Shown here in pieces: positions 35,225 through 44,123 of a stretch of 64,000 nt of DNA. Position numbers and translations under genes: made by a program. The notes under the pieces were generated by a model. It was not told where the DNA came from and ran no database searches. It saw only the letters and a program-made list of their open reading frames with translations. The stretch lies in contig NZ_CP122961.1 of the NCBI RefSeq assembly GCF_029854215.1, positions 2,976,001 through 3,040,000 of the forward strand. Reading direction: 5' to 3'. How positions within the stretch are numbered: position 1 is the stretch's first letter; each line of letters starts with the position of its first letter. Source of the stretch: Halomonas alkaliantarctica (GTDB lineage Bacteria > Pseudomonadota > Gammaproteobacteria > Pseudomonadales > Halomonadaceae).

Positions 35225-35683
35225 TTAAGGGCATGCGGGAGGTTTCAACATATCGACATGCGGTATGCCATCCTCATCATAGGGGGCACTAACAGCTTCA
35301 AAACCGAAAGATGCATAGAAGGCAGTAAGATAAACCTGAGCACCAATCTTGATGCCCAGGCCAGGATAAGTCTGTTCAGTAAAGCGAATAGCTTCGCTCA
35401 TTAACGCACGCCCATACTGGCGACCGCGAAAGGCTTTGAGGGTTATCACTCGGCCAATCGAGGGCTCGGCGAACTTGTCGTCAGGCCCTACCAGACGGAC
35501 ATAAGCAGCCAGTTGTCCACTTTCGGTTGCCAAGAGGTGCCAGGCGAGCGGGTCCAGTTCGTCCACTTCCTGATAAGCACACTCCTGTTCCACCACAAAC
35601 ACCGATTCACGCGCTTTGACAACCTCATAAAAATCACGCGTGCTGAGTTCATCGAACCGCGACCAGCGAAAATGTAAGGACAT
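35225..35683 (-). CDS. elaA: ElaA-family GNAT acetyltransferase
   Basis: 152 residues, close to the ElaA family: ARESVFVVEQECAYQEVDELD, IGRVITLKAFRGRQYGRALMSEAI and AQVYLTAFYASFGFEAVSAPYDEDGIPHVDM. The R-x-x-x-Y-G-R-A-L loop binds acetyl-CoA. The physiological substrate of ElaA is not established. Stands alone. The 206 bp upstream shows no other gene. Confidence 0.88.
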   Translation of the reverse strand: MSLHFRWSRFDELSTRDFYEVVKARESVFVVEQECAYQEVDELDPLAWHLLATESGQLAAYVRLVGPDDKFAEPSIGRVITLKAFRGRQYGRALMSEAIRFTEQTYPGLGIKIGAQVYLTAFYASFGFEAVSAPYDEDGIPHVDMLKPPACP

Positions 35684-35889
35684 ACTGATTAACTCCCACT
35701 CAGTGCGTTATTTTTTAGACGCCAAGTCTACAGGAGAAGGCCTTCCTAAGACGTAACCGTTTTATCAGTCTGCTTAATAGATGGCGTAATAATGGCTAAT
35801 GCTCCCGTGGTAATCAGCTCTCCTACTCACCCCCCGCCAGGAACTGCTTTAGCCACTCATCCCAAAGTGCCGATAGAGTAAGGCAGTGG

Positions 35890-36603
35890 TCACAAACGCT
35901 CTTGCGGCTCACTCAGCGCTGCCTCAAGGGGACTATCCCCGAGCGGCTGCCCCCAGCTATCGCTGTGCACTAACTCATTCAGCGGCAGTCGCGAGCGCCA
36001 CCCTTTCGCTTGAAGCTCCGGCTGGCCTAAAAATTCGCTGACATAGCCAAGGCAAAGGTACGCCAGCGGATAAACGTGTTCAGGCAAGTTCAACGCCGTA
36101 CGTAGCTGCTCTTGGTCAAGAATACTCACCCACCCAACGCCGATGCCTTCGGCCCGCGCCGCCAACCAAAGGTTTTGCACTGCTAAGCAGGTACTAAATA
36201 AGTCGGTCTCTATAATGCTATTGCGCCCCAGTACATGGGGGCCACCCCGGCTGCGGTCGCAGGTAATACAAAGATTAAGCGGACTTTCCATAATGCCTTG
36301 TAACTTGAGACTGCAGTAACGCTCATGGCGCTCCCCCTCAAACTGCTCGGCGGCCTTCTGGTTCTCCTGCTCAAACAGTGCCAGCACCGTTTCCCTGACG
36401 CTACGGCTTTCAATCACGATGAAATCCCAAGGCTGCATAAACCCCACCGAAGGCGCATGGTGTGCCGCGTTGAGCAGCCGCGCTAATACCTCGGGAGGAA
36501 TGGCGTCGGGCAGAAATTGCGAGCGTACATCGCGCCGCTCATATATAGCGCGATAAAGCCCACGCCGCTCAGCATCGGAAAAATGGTAGTTCGAATGAGT
36601 CAT
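35890..36603 (-). CDS. bluB: 5,6-dimethylbenzimidazole synthase BluB
   Basis: 237 residues. Nitroreductase-fold enzyme that fragments reduced FMN to make the lower ligand of vitamin B12. Visible features: ERRDVRSQFLPDAIPPEVLARLL, AAHHAPSVGFMQPWDFIVI, LGRNSIIETDLFSTCLAVQNLWLAARAEGIGVGWVSI and PLAYLCLGYVSEFL, all at BluB positions; length is normal. No other cobalamin gene and no cobalamin riboswitch is seen in the short upstream gap. Confidence 0.93.
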   Translation of the reverse strand: MTHSNYHFSDAERRGLYRAIYERRDVRSQFLPDAIPPEVLARLLNAAHHAPSVGFMQPWDFIVIESRSVRETVLALFEQENQKAAEQFEGERHERYCSLKLQGIMESPLNLCITCDRSRGGPHVLGRNSIIETDLFSTCLAVQNLWLAARAEGIGVGWVSILDQEQLRTALNLPEHVYPLAYLCLGYVSEFLGQPELQAKGWRSRLPLNELVHSDSWGQPLGDSPLEAALSEPQERL

Positions 36604-36661
36604 TGCGCTGGCGAGGCCTTTTGCTGATCAATGTTATAGACACTGCAGAGTCTACACGAGC

Positions 36662-37417
36662 TCAACCCAGTCGCCAGCGCAGCGGGCTCGTTTGGCGTAA
36701 AACGCCGTTATCGTCCCAGTCATTCCACCCGGTAAAGGGAATGGGTCGCTCACTATCCAGGCTTACCAGACGAGAGGCCAAGGTTTCTTTGCATGTCGCT
36801 AGATGGCCAGCGATGTCGGTTTCCTCTTGATAACGGATACCACCGCCCTGAATGCCGTAGCTCACTTGAGGCGCTAACACGTCAAAACCAACGTAGTACA
36901 GCGATGCGTGCATGGGCCACAGCCAGTGCACCATGTTGCCAGCGCGGCCGAAAGGCTGAAACGTTTCTTCCGGTGAACCCGTGGTAACTGAAAGCATCGC
37001 CTGCTTACCACGATAGTAGCCCCGGTCGTAACGCATGCGGCTTGTATAGCGCCCGCCATACACCAGCACCCTATCAAGCCAGCCTTTCAGGATAGCGGGC
37101 GTGGCATGCCACCATAGAGGAAACTGGAAAATCACCAAATCCGCCCACTCCAGCCGCGCCAACTCACGTTGAACGTCCAGCGGCAGGGTGTTTTGCTGAT
37201 AGTGAGCCCGTTGCTCATTGAGGGGATAGAAGTAGTCCGCGTCCACGGATTGATGCGGATAGTGCTCTGCACGCTCAACCGGATCAAACTGCTCGGCATA
37301 AAGGTCATCCACCTCTACCGAGTGCCCAGCCTCCGCCAACTGGTTTACCGCCACATTCACCAGCCCCCCATTAAACGACTTGCGTTCTGGATGGGCCAAT
37401 ACGATTAATACATTCAT
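36662..37417 (-). CDS. NAD(P)H-dependent quinone reductase / flavodoxin-fold oxidoreductase
   Basis: 251 residues of the NQO1/MdaB/KefF-like family. An FMN-binding Rossmann start (MNVLIVLAHPERKSFNGGLVN), then ADLVIFQFPLWWHATPAILKGWLDRVL and LSVTTGSPEETFQPFG. Cytoplasmic two-electron reductase of quinones or similar electrophiles. Divergent from a LysR gene at 37507, which probably controls it. Confidence 0.87.
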   Translation of the reverse strand: MNVLIVLAHPERKSFNGGLVNVAVNQLAEAGHSVEVDDLYAEQFDPVERAEHYPHQSVDADYFYPLNEQRAHYQQNTLPLDVQRELARLEWADLVIFQFPLWWHATPAILKGWLDRVLVYGGRYTSRMRYDRGYYRGKQAMLSVTTGSPEETFQPFGRAGNMVHWLWPMHASLYYVGFDVLAPQVSYGIQGGGIRYQEETDIAGHLATCKETLASRLVSLDSERPIPFTGWNDWDDNGVLRQTSPLRWRLG

Positions 37418-37506
37418 ACGGTGCCTTCCCCTGTTGGTTGGTTCGACAACAGGCTAACCTGTTCGTAAGCGCAAACACATTAGCCAAAAATGAGAACCTG
37501 GCTTGC

Positions 37507-38391
37507 ATGAATGAACAGCACATACGATGGGACGACCTACAAATTGTATTAGCGGTTGCCCAGAGGGGCTCGCTATCAGGCGCCAGCCGTGAGCTACGTA
37601 TCAGCCATGCTACGGTATTTAGGCGTTTAAGCGAGATGGAGCGACGACTGGGGGTGGCATTGTTTGAGCGCCACCGAAACGGCTACATACCAACGCTGGC
37701 TGGGGAAGACTTAGTGGCGTCAGCCAAGCGCGTGCAAAGCGAAATCATCGGCGCCGAACGCCGTATTATCGGGCAGGATCTCAATCTAACCGGCAGTCTG
37801 CGCATCACCACTACGGATACGCTGTTTGCTGGGATGCTCTCGCCTCTAATGGCAAGTTTTCGTCAGCGCTACCCGGCAATTACGCTGGAGATAGTCATCT
37901 CCAATCAGTTGCAAAGCCTGTCTCGGCGGGAGGCCGATATCGCAATCCGCCCAACTCAACAGCCACCCGAAACTCTGGTAGGCCGCAAGATAAGCGATAT
38001 TTACCAGGCAATTTATGGCCAAAAGGCGCTCTGGCAAAACGCCCCGCATCCGCTAGAGCCAGCGTCACTAACATCAGAAAGCTGGATCGGTCCGGATGTT
38101 CATCTGGGCGATGCAAAACTTGAAAAGTGGATGATGGATAAAAGCACCGCCTACCGGCTGGACAGCATGCTGGGCATGCAATCAGCGGTACGCCACGGGG
38201 CAGGTATTGCGATACTGCCCTGCTACCTTGGCGATGCCGATGCAGCGCTTCTCAGGCTAAGCGAGCCCATTGACGCACTCACTACCCAACTTTGGCTCCT
38301 CACTCATCCGGATATGCGCCATGTGGCCAGGGTTCGCGCGTTTATGGAGGCGATAACAGAGGGGGTTCGAGGCAGGACGCTTACCACTTAA
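37507..38391 (+). CDS. LysR-family transcriptional regulator
   Basis: 294 residues from ATG 37507 (MNEQHIRWDDLQIVLAVAQRG). The helix-turn-helix (SLSGASRELRISHATVFRRLSEMERRLG) and substrate-binding domain (from ~90) are typical. The upstream frame from 37438 has a poor start. Divergent from the quinone reductase gene with ~90 bp between starts, the usual layout for a LysR protein and its target. Confidence 0.88.
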   Translation: MNEQHIRWDDLQIVLAVAQRGSLSGASRELRISHATVFRRLSEMERRLGVALFERHRNGYIPTLAGEDLVASAKRVQSEIIGAERRIIGQDLNLTGSLRITTTDTLFAGMLSPLMASFRQRYPAITLEIVISNQLQSLSRREADIAIRPTQQPPETLVGRKISDIYQAIYGQKALWQNAPHPLEPASLTSESWIGPDVHLGDAKLEKWMMDKSTAYRLDSMLGMQSAVRHGAGIAILPCYLGDADAALLRLSEPIDALTTQLWLLTHPDMRHVARVRAFMEAITEGVRGRTLTT

Positions 38392-38440
38392 TGGAAAATG
38401 TGCGGATTAAATAATGACTATCCTGCTGCTACAGCACACC

Positions 38441-38929
38441 TCACTTCTGCTCAAATCCCGCTAAAAACTGCTTAAGCAGATCATCGAGTTGCGCTCGTTG
38501 CTCTTCAGTCAGGCAACCCACTAGCTGCGCCTGTGTGTCCACGTGGGCGGCCACTGCTTCGTCGATCAAATCAAATCCGTCTTGAGAAAGAGAGATTAAA
38601 AAGCCACGACCATCATTAGGGTTTTTGACTCGCTCGATCAAGCCCGACTTTTCCAACTGGTTGATACGGTGAGTCATGGTGCCCGATGTCACCATTGTGG
38701 ACGCCATCAAATCCCCCGGCGATAGCGCGTAGGGTGCCCCCTCACGGCGAAGAGTTGCCAGCACATCAAAGCTCGCGTCATTAAGACCATATTTCGCCCA
38801 GGTCTTTTCCATTGCGCGCATTAAAGTATGGTTCAGCCGTTTGACTCGCCCAATGGTACCCATCGGCGAAACGTCAAGGTCGGGCCTCTCCTGTCGCCAC
38901 TGTTTAAGAATGTTGTCTACATGATCCAT
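38441..38929 (-). CDS. MarR-family transcriptional regulator
   Basis: 162 residues. Winged helix: SFDVLATLRREGAPYALSPGDLMASTMVTSGTMTHRINQLEKSGLIERVKNPNDGRGFLISLS, with the D-x-R wing motif (NDGRG). Dimeric repressor type. Divergent from an EamA-type exporter; the region between holds two palindromes that fit MarR dimers, so autoregulation and repression of the exporter are likely. Confidence 0.92.
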   Translation of the reverse strand: MDHVDNILKQWRQERPDLDVSPMGTIGRVKRLNHTLMRAMEKTWAKYGLNDASFDVLATLRREGAPYALSPGDLMASTMVTSGTMTHRINQLEKSGLIERVKNPNDGRGFLISLSQDGFDLIDEAVAAHVDTQAQLVGCLTEEQRAQLDDLLKQFLAGFEQK

Positions 38930-38950
38930 CAGCGTATTCTGCGCCTAATT

Positions 38951-38991
38951 ATCTTGACGTCAAGATTAATCGCACATACCTTGATATCAAG
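38951..38991. promoter_or_regulatory. two palindromic operators between marR-type gene and exporter
   Basis: ATCTTGACGTCAAGAT (38951-38966) is a perfect 16-bp palindrome. CTTGATATCAAG (38980-38991) is a perfect 12-bp palindrome sharing the same half-site CTTGA. The centres are 27 bp apart. They lie 22 bp upstream of the regulator ATG and 23 bp upstream of the exporter ATG. Half-site spacing suits a MarR dimer. Confidence 0.75.
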
Positions 38992-39013
38992 ATATTTTCA
39001 AAAAACGGTACGA

Positions 39014-39976
39014 ATGAGAACTTCGCCAATGACGTTATCAAGCACTGCCCGCACAACTCACTCACTTAAAAAATCTTGGCTTGCCCCACTGCTATACCTG
39101 CTAGCCGGCGGTGCCTTGCTGGGTCTATCGACTAATTTGGCGAAACTTGCCGGTGACATTCAGCTACCGGCGCTCGCTTTTCTGTTTTGGTCAATTTCAG
39201 GGGCGGCGCTTATTCTATTAGTTCTCGCCGCCTTCCGCGGCAATCTGCCGCCGGTCAACGTTCGCACCGTTGAGTATTACGCTATTTCAGGGCTGCTGGG
39301 CGTAGCGGGTGCCAACCTGCTGTTTTTCTCTGCGGTCCCCCATGTGGGTGCTGGGTTCGTGGCATTAATCATCACCCTGCCACCTCTGCTCACCTATGTC
39401 GGCGCACTAGTATTAAAAATGGAGCGGTTCCAATTGTTGCGTGCGGCGGGAGTAATATCAGCCCTGGCAGGGGCCGTCACCCTAGCCTTCCATAAACTTT
39501 CTGCGCCTGATGCTGATTATCTCTGGATTCTCCTCGCTTTAATCGGGCCCGTACTGCTAGCCATCGGCAATCTTTACAGAACCTTGCGCTGGCCAGAAGG
39601 CGTATCCAGCGATGCACTGGCGCCGGGGATGCTCATTGCCGCTGCCGTTATTCTACTCAGCGTGGGGTTTCTGCCGGGCTTCTCACTGAACGTTACGACA
39701 GACCGCTCCCTGCCGATCATGCTGATAGCCGTTCAAGCGTTGGTCTTCGCAGGCCAGTTTTTACTGCTCTTCCTGTTGCAGAAAAGTGGTGGCCCGGTGT
39801 TTCTGAGCCTGTTGGGCTCCGTGGGCGCCATAGTGGGTGTCCCGGTCGCCATCGTGTTGCAGGGAGAAGCCGCCCCCGAGGGCTTGCTACTAGGTACTCT
39901 TTTAATTGGTGCAGGTATTGCCCTGCTTAATATTGGCAAAGCCAAGCGTTTTCCAAGCGGCCAAGCTAAGGAATAG
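39014..39976 (+). CDS. EamA/DMT-family transporter
   Basis: 320 residues from ATG 39014 (MRTSPMTLSS); ATG 39029 is also possible. Ten hydrophobic helices in two EamA repeats, the first from LLYLLAGGALLGLSTNLAKLAGD and the second from ADYLWILLALIGPVLLAIGNLYRT. Drug/metabolite exporter superfamily; substrate unknown. Divergent from and probably controlled by the MarR protein through the palindromes upstream. Confidence 0.85.
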   Translation: MRTSPMTLSSTARTTHSLKKSWLAPLLYLLAGGALLGLSTNLAKLAGDIQLPALAFLFWSISGAALILLVLAAFRGNLPPVNVRTVEYYAISGLLGVAGANLLFFSAVPHVGAGFVALIITLPPLLTYVGALVLKMERFQLLRAAGVISALAGAVTLAFHKLSAPDADYLWILLALIGPVLLAIGNLYRTLRWPEGVSSDALAPGMLIAAAVILLSVGFLPGFSLNVTTDRSLPIMLIAVQALVFAGQFLLLFLLQKSGGPVFLSLLGSVGAIVGVPVAIVLQGEAAPEGLLLGTLLIGAGIALLNIGKAKRFPSGQAKE

Positions 39977-40114
39977 GATGAAGAGGGTGTTATTAGGAGT
40001 GACTAGAAGCGCTTGCAAAAGCAATATGGGCTCGTTAATTAATGGGTATAGAATTTGGCAAGAATCGGGAATAGAAGAGTTCAGCAGAATCATTAAACGA
40101 TGTTAGTTGTATAG

Positions 40115-40546
40115 CTAAAGAACGCTCCGCTCCATATAGTGAGTCCCGCCCTCGGTTTTACGCACGCGAAACCCCATACGCTCGTATAGCGCGATTGCTG
40201 GGTTGATACAAAACACACGCAGCCGAAGTAAGCGGATGCCCGACTGCTGGGCGATTTCATTCGTGTAGCGGATTGCCGCTGAACCTAAGCCTTGACGCTG
40301 CCACAGTGGGGCAATCTGCAGCTCTCTAATATAGTAAGCGTTTTCATCGTGATTTATGCATAGCAGCCCCACTCGTGAAGCGTTTATGACTAACTCGTAG
40401 CTATCTAACTCACCCCACTGTTTATCAAACAGCGCTGTATCCCAGCGCATATCCAACTGTTTGTAGTAGGCTGACATATTCTGAAGAATTATGTTTTCCG
40501 CGAACGCTTTGTCATTTGTCGGCCGAATAATAGGGGTTATATCCAT
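40115..40546 (-). CDS. GNAT-family N-acetyltransferase
   Basis: 143 residues. GNAT core: YYIRELQIAPLWQRQGLGSAAIRYTNEIAQQSG, with the Q-x-x-G-L-G acetyl-CoA loop, then LRVFCINPAIALYERMGF. Substrate not predictable. Follows the DUF523 gene (17 bp gap) and is probably co-transcribed with it. Confidence 0.85.
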   Translation of the reverse strand: MDITPIIRPTNDKAFAENIILQNMSAYYKQLDMRWDTALFDKQWGELDSYELVINASRVGLLCINHDENAYYIRELQIAPLWQRQGLGSAAIRYTNEIAQQSGIRLLRLRVFCINPAIALYERMGFRVRKTEGGTHYMERSVL

Positions 40547-40562
40547 TCTCTAACTACTTCGT

Positions 40563-41054
40563 TCAGACAATTTCTCCAATAAGCACTTTATTGGCATCCG
40601 CTATCTCATACTGATTAAACACCTGAATATCATGTTCACGGAGCAGGGCAGCTGTCACCCCCATGCCCGGTATTTTTTTGCCAGAGAAAGTACCGTCATA
40701 AATAGCGGAGCTTCCGCATGAAGGGCTGAACTCAGCAAGCACTGCAATATCGATATTGTATTTATGACACAAGTTCAAGGCGATAGAAGCACCTGCTAAA
40801 AACTCATTGGTTACCTTGCCCCCAGCTTTTTCGATAACATCGACCTCGCCATTTAATACGCTCTCACCGCTGCCATTGAAAATCTCTGCGGGTGGTCTGG
40901 GAATGCTCATCCCTGCCTCGACTTCAGGGCAGACAAAAACAATTCGACCTTCCGAACGCCATCGCTCAACGATCTGATCATCCACGGAAAGGGCACCACC
41001 ATCATAGCGAACCTTTTTACCCAAAAGATAGGCGCTCATTAATACTTTTCTCAA
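40563..41054 (-). CDS. DUF523 family protein
   Basis: 163 residues with DUF523 motifs: KVRYDGG, FVCPEVEAGMSIPRPPAEIF, FSPSCGSSAIYDGTFSGKKIPGMGVTAALL. Members normally begin with S-A-C-L-L-G; here it is MSAYLLG, so the first conserved Cys is replaced by Tyr. Later cysteines (CPEV, SCGSS) are kept. Function of the family is unknown; conserved cysteines suggest metal or Fe-S binding, which this copy may have lost in part. Confidence 0.82.
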   Translation of the reverse strand: MRKVLMSAYLLGKKVRYDGGALSVDDQIVERWRSEGRIVFVCPEVEAGMSIPRPPAEIFNGSGESVLNGEVDVIEKAGGKVTNEFLAGASIALNLCHKYNIDIAVLAEFSPSCGSSAIYDGTFSGKKIPGMGVTAALLREHDIQVFNQYEIADANKVLIGEIV

Positions 41055-41145
41055 ATTGCCGGTCTCCAGTACGGTGGTTAACTTAAAACTGATACTTCAT
41101 ATGCCCTTAACTGAGTGCTCTCTTCTTATTATCACCCATCAAACT

Positions 41146-42126
41146 TTAGCTGTTTTCAAAAGTAGACGTCGATGATGTCCTGCTTCGCGCTTGAAGCCAC
41201 TGACGCACTATTTCAATGCCTTCTTCATTCACTAACAGCCCCAAGTGCGATGTGCCGGGGACAGTGACGATATCGGCGTCAGGGACATGCGGTCGAACGG
41301 TAGACTCAAAGCGATCGGCGAAAAAGGCTTCATCCTCGGCGCCGGTTAGGAAAAGGCTCGGCACATTGATAGAACGAAGGTCATCGGGGTAGTTAGAGGG
41401 ATTAAACCCCGTCATCAGCCGATAAGAATAAGCCAGTGTCTCTGACCCATCCCGATACTCAGGAGGTAAGTTAAATCGCAGCACGGTCGCGCTATTCAAG
41501 CCTTTCACGCCAAGCCTGTTGAGAATAGATAGCGCAATAATTTTAGCCACACTCGGCTCAGCCCATCCCCCCGAGTTATTACGAACGGTAGAGGCGTCGT
41601 GCCCCAGATAGGGTGCCAACAGGAGGTATGCAGCGGCAAGGTGCCCGTACTCCCCACCAGCAAAGCGTATAGCAAGTCCTCCGCCTGACGAATGCCCACC
41701 TACCACTAATCTGTTTATTGCTGAGTTTTCCGTTTTGACGTGATAAATAAAATCAGCCAGATCGTCCTCAAGCTGATGGATATAGTCGATATCGCCGCGC
41801 CGAACAGGAGATGGCCCATGCCCTCGAATATCAGGGGTGTAAACAGCGGCGGCGCCTGAAGCTGCCAATCCGCGAGCAAAGGTTGCCAGATATCGACTGT
41901 CGGTACCTGAGCCGTGCACGAGCACCAGCGTCGTGTCGGATTCACTTGAATAATGCCGATATGAAAGTGTGGTGCCATCCCTTGCTTCAAACGGCTGAAG
42001 TGCTGGCAGTGTGCCTGTTGCGCCTTGCTCAGACACTAACGCTTCGAAATCCAAGCCGTTCGCATTAGTGCCTGTCGACATTATTAAAAATACTCCTATC
42101 ACCAAGGCCAGCATATATTGTCGCAC
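41146..42126 (-). CDS. exported alpha/beta hydrolase
   Basis: 326 residues if started at GTG 42126, which has GGAGAG a few bases upstream (ATG 42114 is the alternative). A signal peptide (MLALVIGVFLIMSTGTNANG) precedes an alpha/beta hydrolase fold: oxyanion HGSGTD, DIRGHGPSP, nucleophile elbow GGHSSGGG (Ser), acid near FLTGAEDEAFF and His in PGTSHLGLL. Resembles lysophospholipase/esterase-type hydrolases. Substrate unknown. Confidence 0.8.
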   Translation of the reverse strand: MRQYMLALVIGVFLIMSTGTNANGLDFEALVSEQGATGTLPALQPFEARDGTTLSYRHYSSESDTTLVLVHGSGTDSRYLATFARGLAASGAAAVYTPDIRGHGPSPVRRGDIDYIHQLEDDLADFIYHVKTENSAINRLVVGGHSSGGGLAIRFAGGEYGHLAAAYLLLAPYLGHDASTVRNNSGGWAEPSVAKIIALSILNRLGVKGLNSATVLRFNLPPEYRDGSETLAYSYRLMTGFNPSNYPDDLRSINVPSLFLTGAEDEAFFADRFESTVRPHVPDADIVTVPGTSHLGLLVNEEGIEIVRQWLQARSRTSSTSTFENS

Positions 42127-42192
42127 TGCTCTCTCCTGACCGCATACGCCGGGCAAAGCGACGGCTAAGCTTTCGCTACAAACTTTAAACCA

Positions 42193-42219
42193 AAACGCCA
42201 AGGCACTGCCATGGCGTTT
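42193..42219 (-). terminator. hairpin, likely terminator downstream of the astB copy
   Basis: Stem AAACGCCA / TGGCGTTT with inner GGC/GCC pairs and one A-A mismatch (42193-42219). On the minus strand it is followed by TTTTGGTTT. It lies ~27 bp after the astB pseudogene end and before the hydrolase start. Confidence 0.55.
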
Positions 42220-42245
42220 ATTATTTTCCCTCGCTACATGACACA

Positions 42246-43070
42246 CTACCCCAGTTGAAACGGGTAAACCGGGCCAATTTTCAGCAGTTGAGTGAGTTCA
42301 TCCAGTGCGGCAAGTGACTCTTCCGCCAGCTGTGGGTCGGCCAAATCATCCGGGGCAAGGCGATTGCGGTAGTGGCGCTCCACTCACGCGGTTAGATCAG
42401 CGTACAGAGCATCGGTGAGCAGCACACGGCCGAGCAGCTGCGAGTTGAAGAGATATGAGGCCACTGCGTCTTCCATGCTCACCGCTTCCAAGGGCACGCG
42501 CACCAGTATCAGCGGGCTGGTCATTTTGGCACGAAGTTCGTCAAGCGTGCCCTCTTCGTCCAGAAAGGCCATTTCGTGGTAGAGCAACACGGGGCCATTG
42601 CCCACCGCAATGACATCGTTATGGAATACACCCGCATCGATAGCATCCGGGTGCTGCTGGGCAAATACCGTTTGTGCTTCCGTTAACCCATGCTGGCGGG
42701 CCACCGCTTGACTGGCTTCCAGGGTTTGTCGAGCAGGAAAGCGCTGGGGTTCGCGCTCGCCGCTACGGGTGTTGAGAGAAGTGCTGTTCGTCACGAAAGG
42801 TTGCCTGCAGCACGCGGCCAGTCGTTTGCGGCTCCAGGTAACGGTGAAAGCTGGACTGTAGATTGGCTGGGGTGAAGTGTACCCGGCTATCGGGTGCATC
42901 CATGCTGGGGGTAATAGTGCCCGCGTTAGCCGTCCACATACTGGAACCGCAGCAACTGTGGGGCCTCACTAGCGGCGCGTGCCAGCACTTCATGTTGCTA
43001 CCGCTAAAACCTAAATCGCGAAGTGCGCCAATGTCCGGGCGCTGTTGAGGCGGCAGCACACCCTGGGCAT
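42246..43070 (-). pseudogene. astB: decayed second copy of astB
   Basis: Nearly identical over long stretches to the intact astB at 48837-50204 and in the same orientation, but broken. The last ~70 bases are clearly more diverged. The start lacks the first ~62 codons. A Trp codon near the 3' end became TGA (reading LTA-stop). About 215 bp (equivalent to ~49022-49238), ~130 bp (equivalent to ~49573-49705) and ~15 bp (at ~42938) are deleted. At 43070 homology ends abruptly in an unrelated gene fragment. It cannot make a functional succinylarginine dihydrolase. Confidence 0.92.
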
Positions 43071-43563
43071 CGTCCGCGGCGGCGAAACCCTCAAGGCTCA
43101 CCGTGACCGAATTATGGCCAACACCCGGCAATCGCGGCACTTCGCCGGCCTGGAGACCCTCGAACTGCGCGACAAGCGCCCTATTCTCTACAAGGTGCAA
43201 CGCTTCGGCGACGGCTACTCCATCACCTGCCGCAAGATCGGTGCCAACGACACGCTATTCTGCGACTGGCTTCACGAGAGTCAGCGCATCAGTACTGTGG
43301 CGCGGCCTCTCCCGCTCCTACTTTGGACGCGGCTACCTCGAAGAGGTCAACGCCGGGAATGCCAACACCTCCAACTGGCTGCAGGGCGGCGGCGACATCG
43401 ACCCGGGCAATCCCGTCTACGAGAGCCTGATCCCCGATGCCAAGGTCAAGCGTGACAAGCAAGCAATCACCACCGAGGAGATGTACAAGGACTACGATCT
43501 CTATCTCAACACCATGAAAGGCGGGCCCGGTTTCGGCGCCCCGCTGGATCGAGACCCACACAG
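43071..43563 (+). pseudogene. fragment of an unrecognised gene fused to the astB copy
   Basis: On the plus strand the sequence reads as protein in two frames: first VRGGETLKAHRDRIM...LRDKRPILYKVQRFGDGYSITCRKIGANDTLFCDWLHESQRIS (to ~43290), then, one frame later, SRSYFGRGYLEEVNAGNANTSNWLQGGGDIDP...YLNTMKGGPGFGAPLDRDPH (to ~43560). It lacks a start and is joined to the astB copy at 43070. The DNA is GC-rich compared with the AT-rich intergenic sequence after it. I do not recognise the family. A debris piece left by recombination. Confidence 0.6.
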
Positions 43564-43570
43564 CAGAGAG

Positions 43571-43599
43571 GCTGACATGGAGTCGAGGCCCATGTCAGC
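43571..43599 (+). other. perfect 10-bp hairpin after the gene fragment
   Basis: GCTGACATGG, 9-nt loop, CCATGTCAGC, followed by a pyrimidine-rich but not T-only stretch. Possibly the old terminator of the gene fragment upstream. Confidence 0.5.
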
Positions 43600-44123
43600 T
43601 TCAGACCAACCCTTTTCTTCCTATAGACGTTTTAATCATCCAAGGCTTACAGACGTGCCCAAAGCGGCCCATCGTCAGTCGGCATCGCCTCATCACTAGG
43701 CTTTTTACTTTCAGGGTAAACGTAGCTGAAAATCTCACTTGTAGAGGACCTGTTTCTGGAAAAAGATCGCAGCGTTTATTTCAAGCCCCGAAATTTATCA
43801 AACCGATGTGCTGTAGCGAGATATAAAAACCACTAATGAATAAATCACAAAACCAAACTTAGTATGCTTCCAAAAAAACGTAAAAGTTAATAATAGCTAA
43901 AGCTACGAAAAACTTACCAGCTCGTCTTCAGAACATACCAAATCTCAAAATCTGCATTGCCCGTTACAGCAGCAAGCACGGCTCGACCAATTATATTTAT
44001 CGCCATTTATTAGCTGTAGCTGCATGTACTTTTGTGTGATTGATCTAAATCAATTCAAGACATTGTAATGGGCCTACACTGAATATGGTTGATTGCTTCT
44101 TAATCATAGGTCGGAGACAGCGT
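43600..44123. other. AT-rich intergenic region carrying the arc operon promoter
   Basis: About 520 bp. From 43700 on it is noticeably AT-rich with no convincing frame. The last ~85 bp hold the FNR/ANR box and promoter of the arginine deiminase operon and a GGAG ribosome binding site before ATG 44124. Confidence 0.65.
44040..44080 (+). promoter_or_regulatory. FNR/ANR-type anaerobic promoter of the arc operon
   Basis: TTGATCTAAATCAA at 44040-44053 is a perfect FNR/ANR consensus (TTGAT-N4-ATCAA). A -10-like TACACT lies at 44075-44080, placing the start near 44087 and the box centre at about -41, the class II activator position. Arginine deiminase operons in pseudomonads are activated by ANR from such a site, so oxygen-limited expression is expected. 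Confidence 0.85.

Noticed and set aside
36604..36661. Cobalamin riboswitch before bluB
   Set aside because: The gap upstream of bluB is only ~58 bp and lacks a B12-box-like sequence.
39906..40106. Small open frame after the EamA transporter gene
   Set aside because: Mostly overlaps the transporter 3' end in another frame, no ribosome binding site and no recognisable features.
43103..43699. A 198-codon gene on the plus strand
   Set aside because: The first ~60 codons are out of frame with the sensible reading; the segment is a two-frame remnant fused to a decayed astB.
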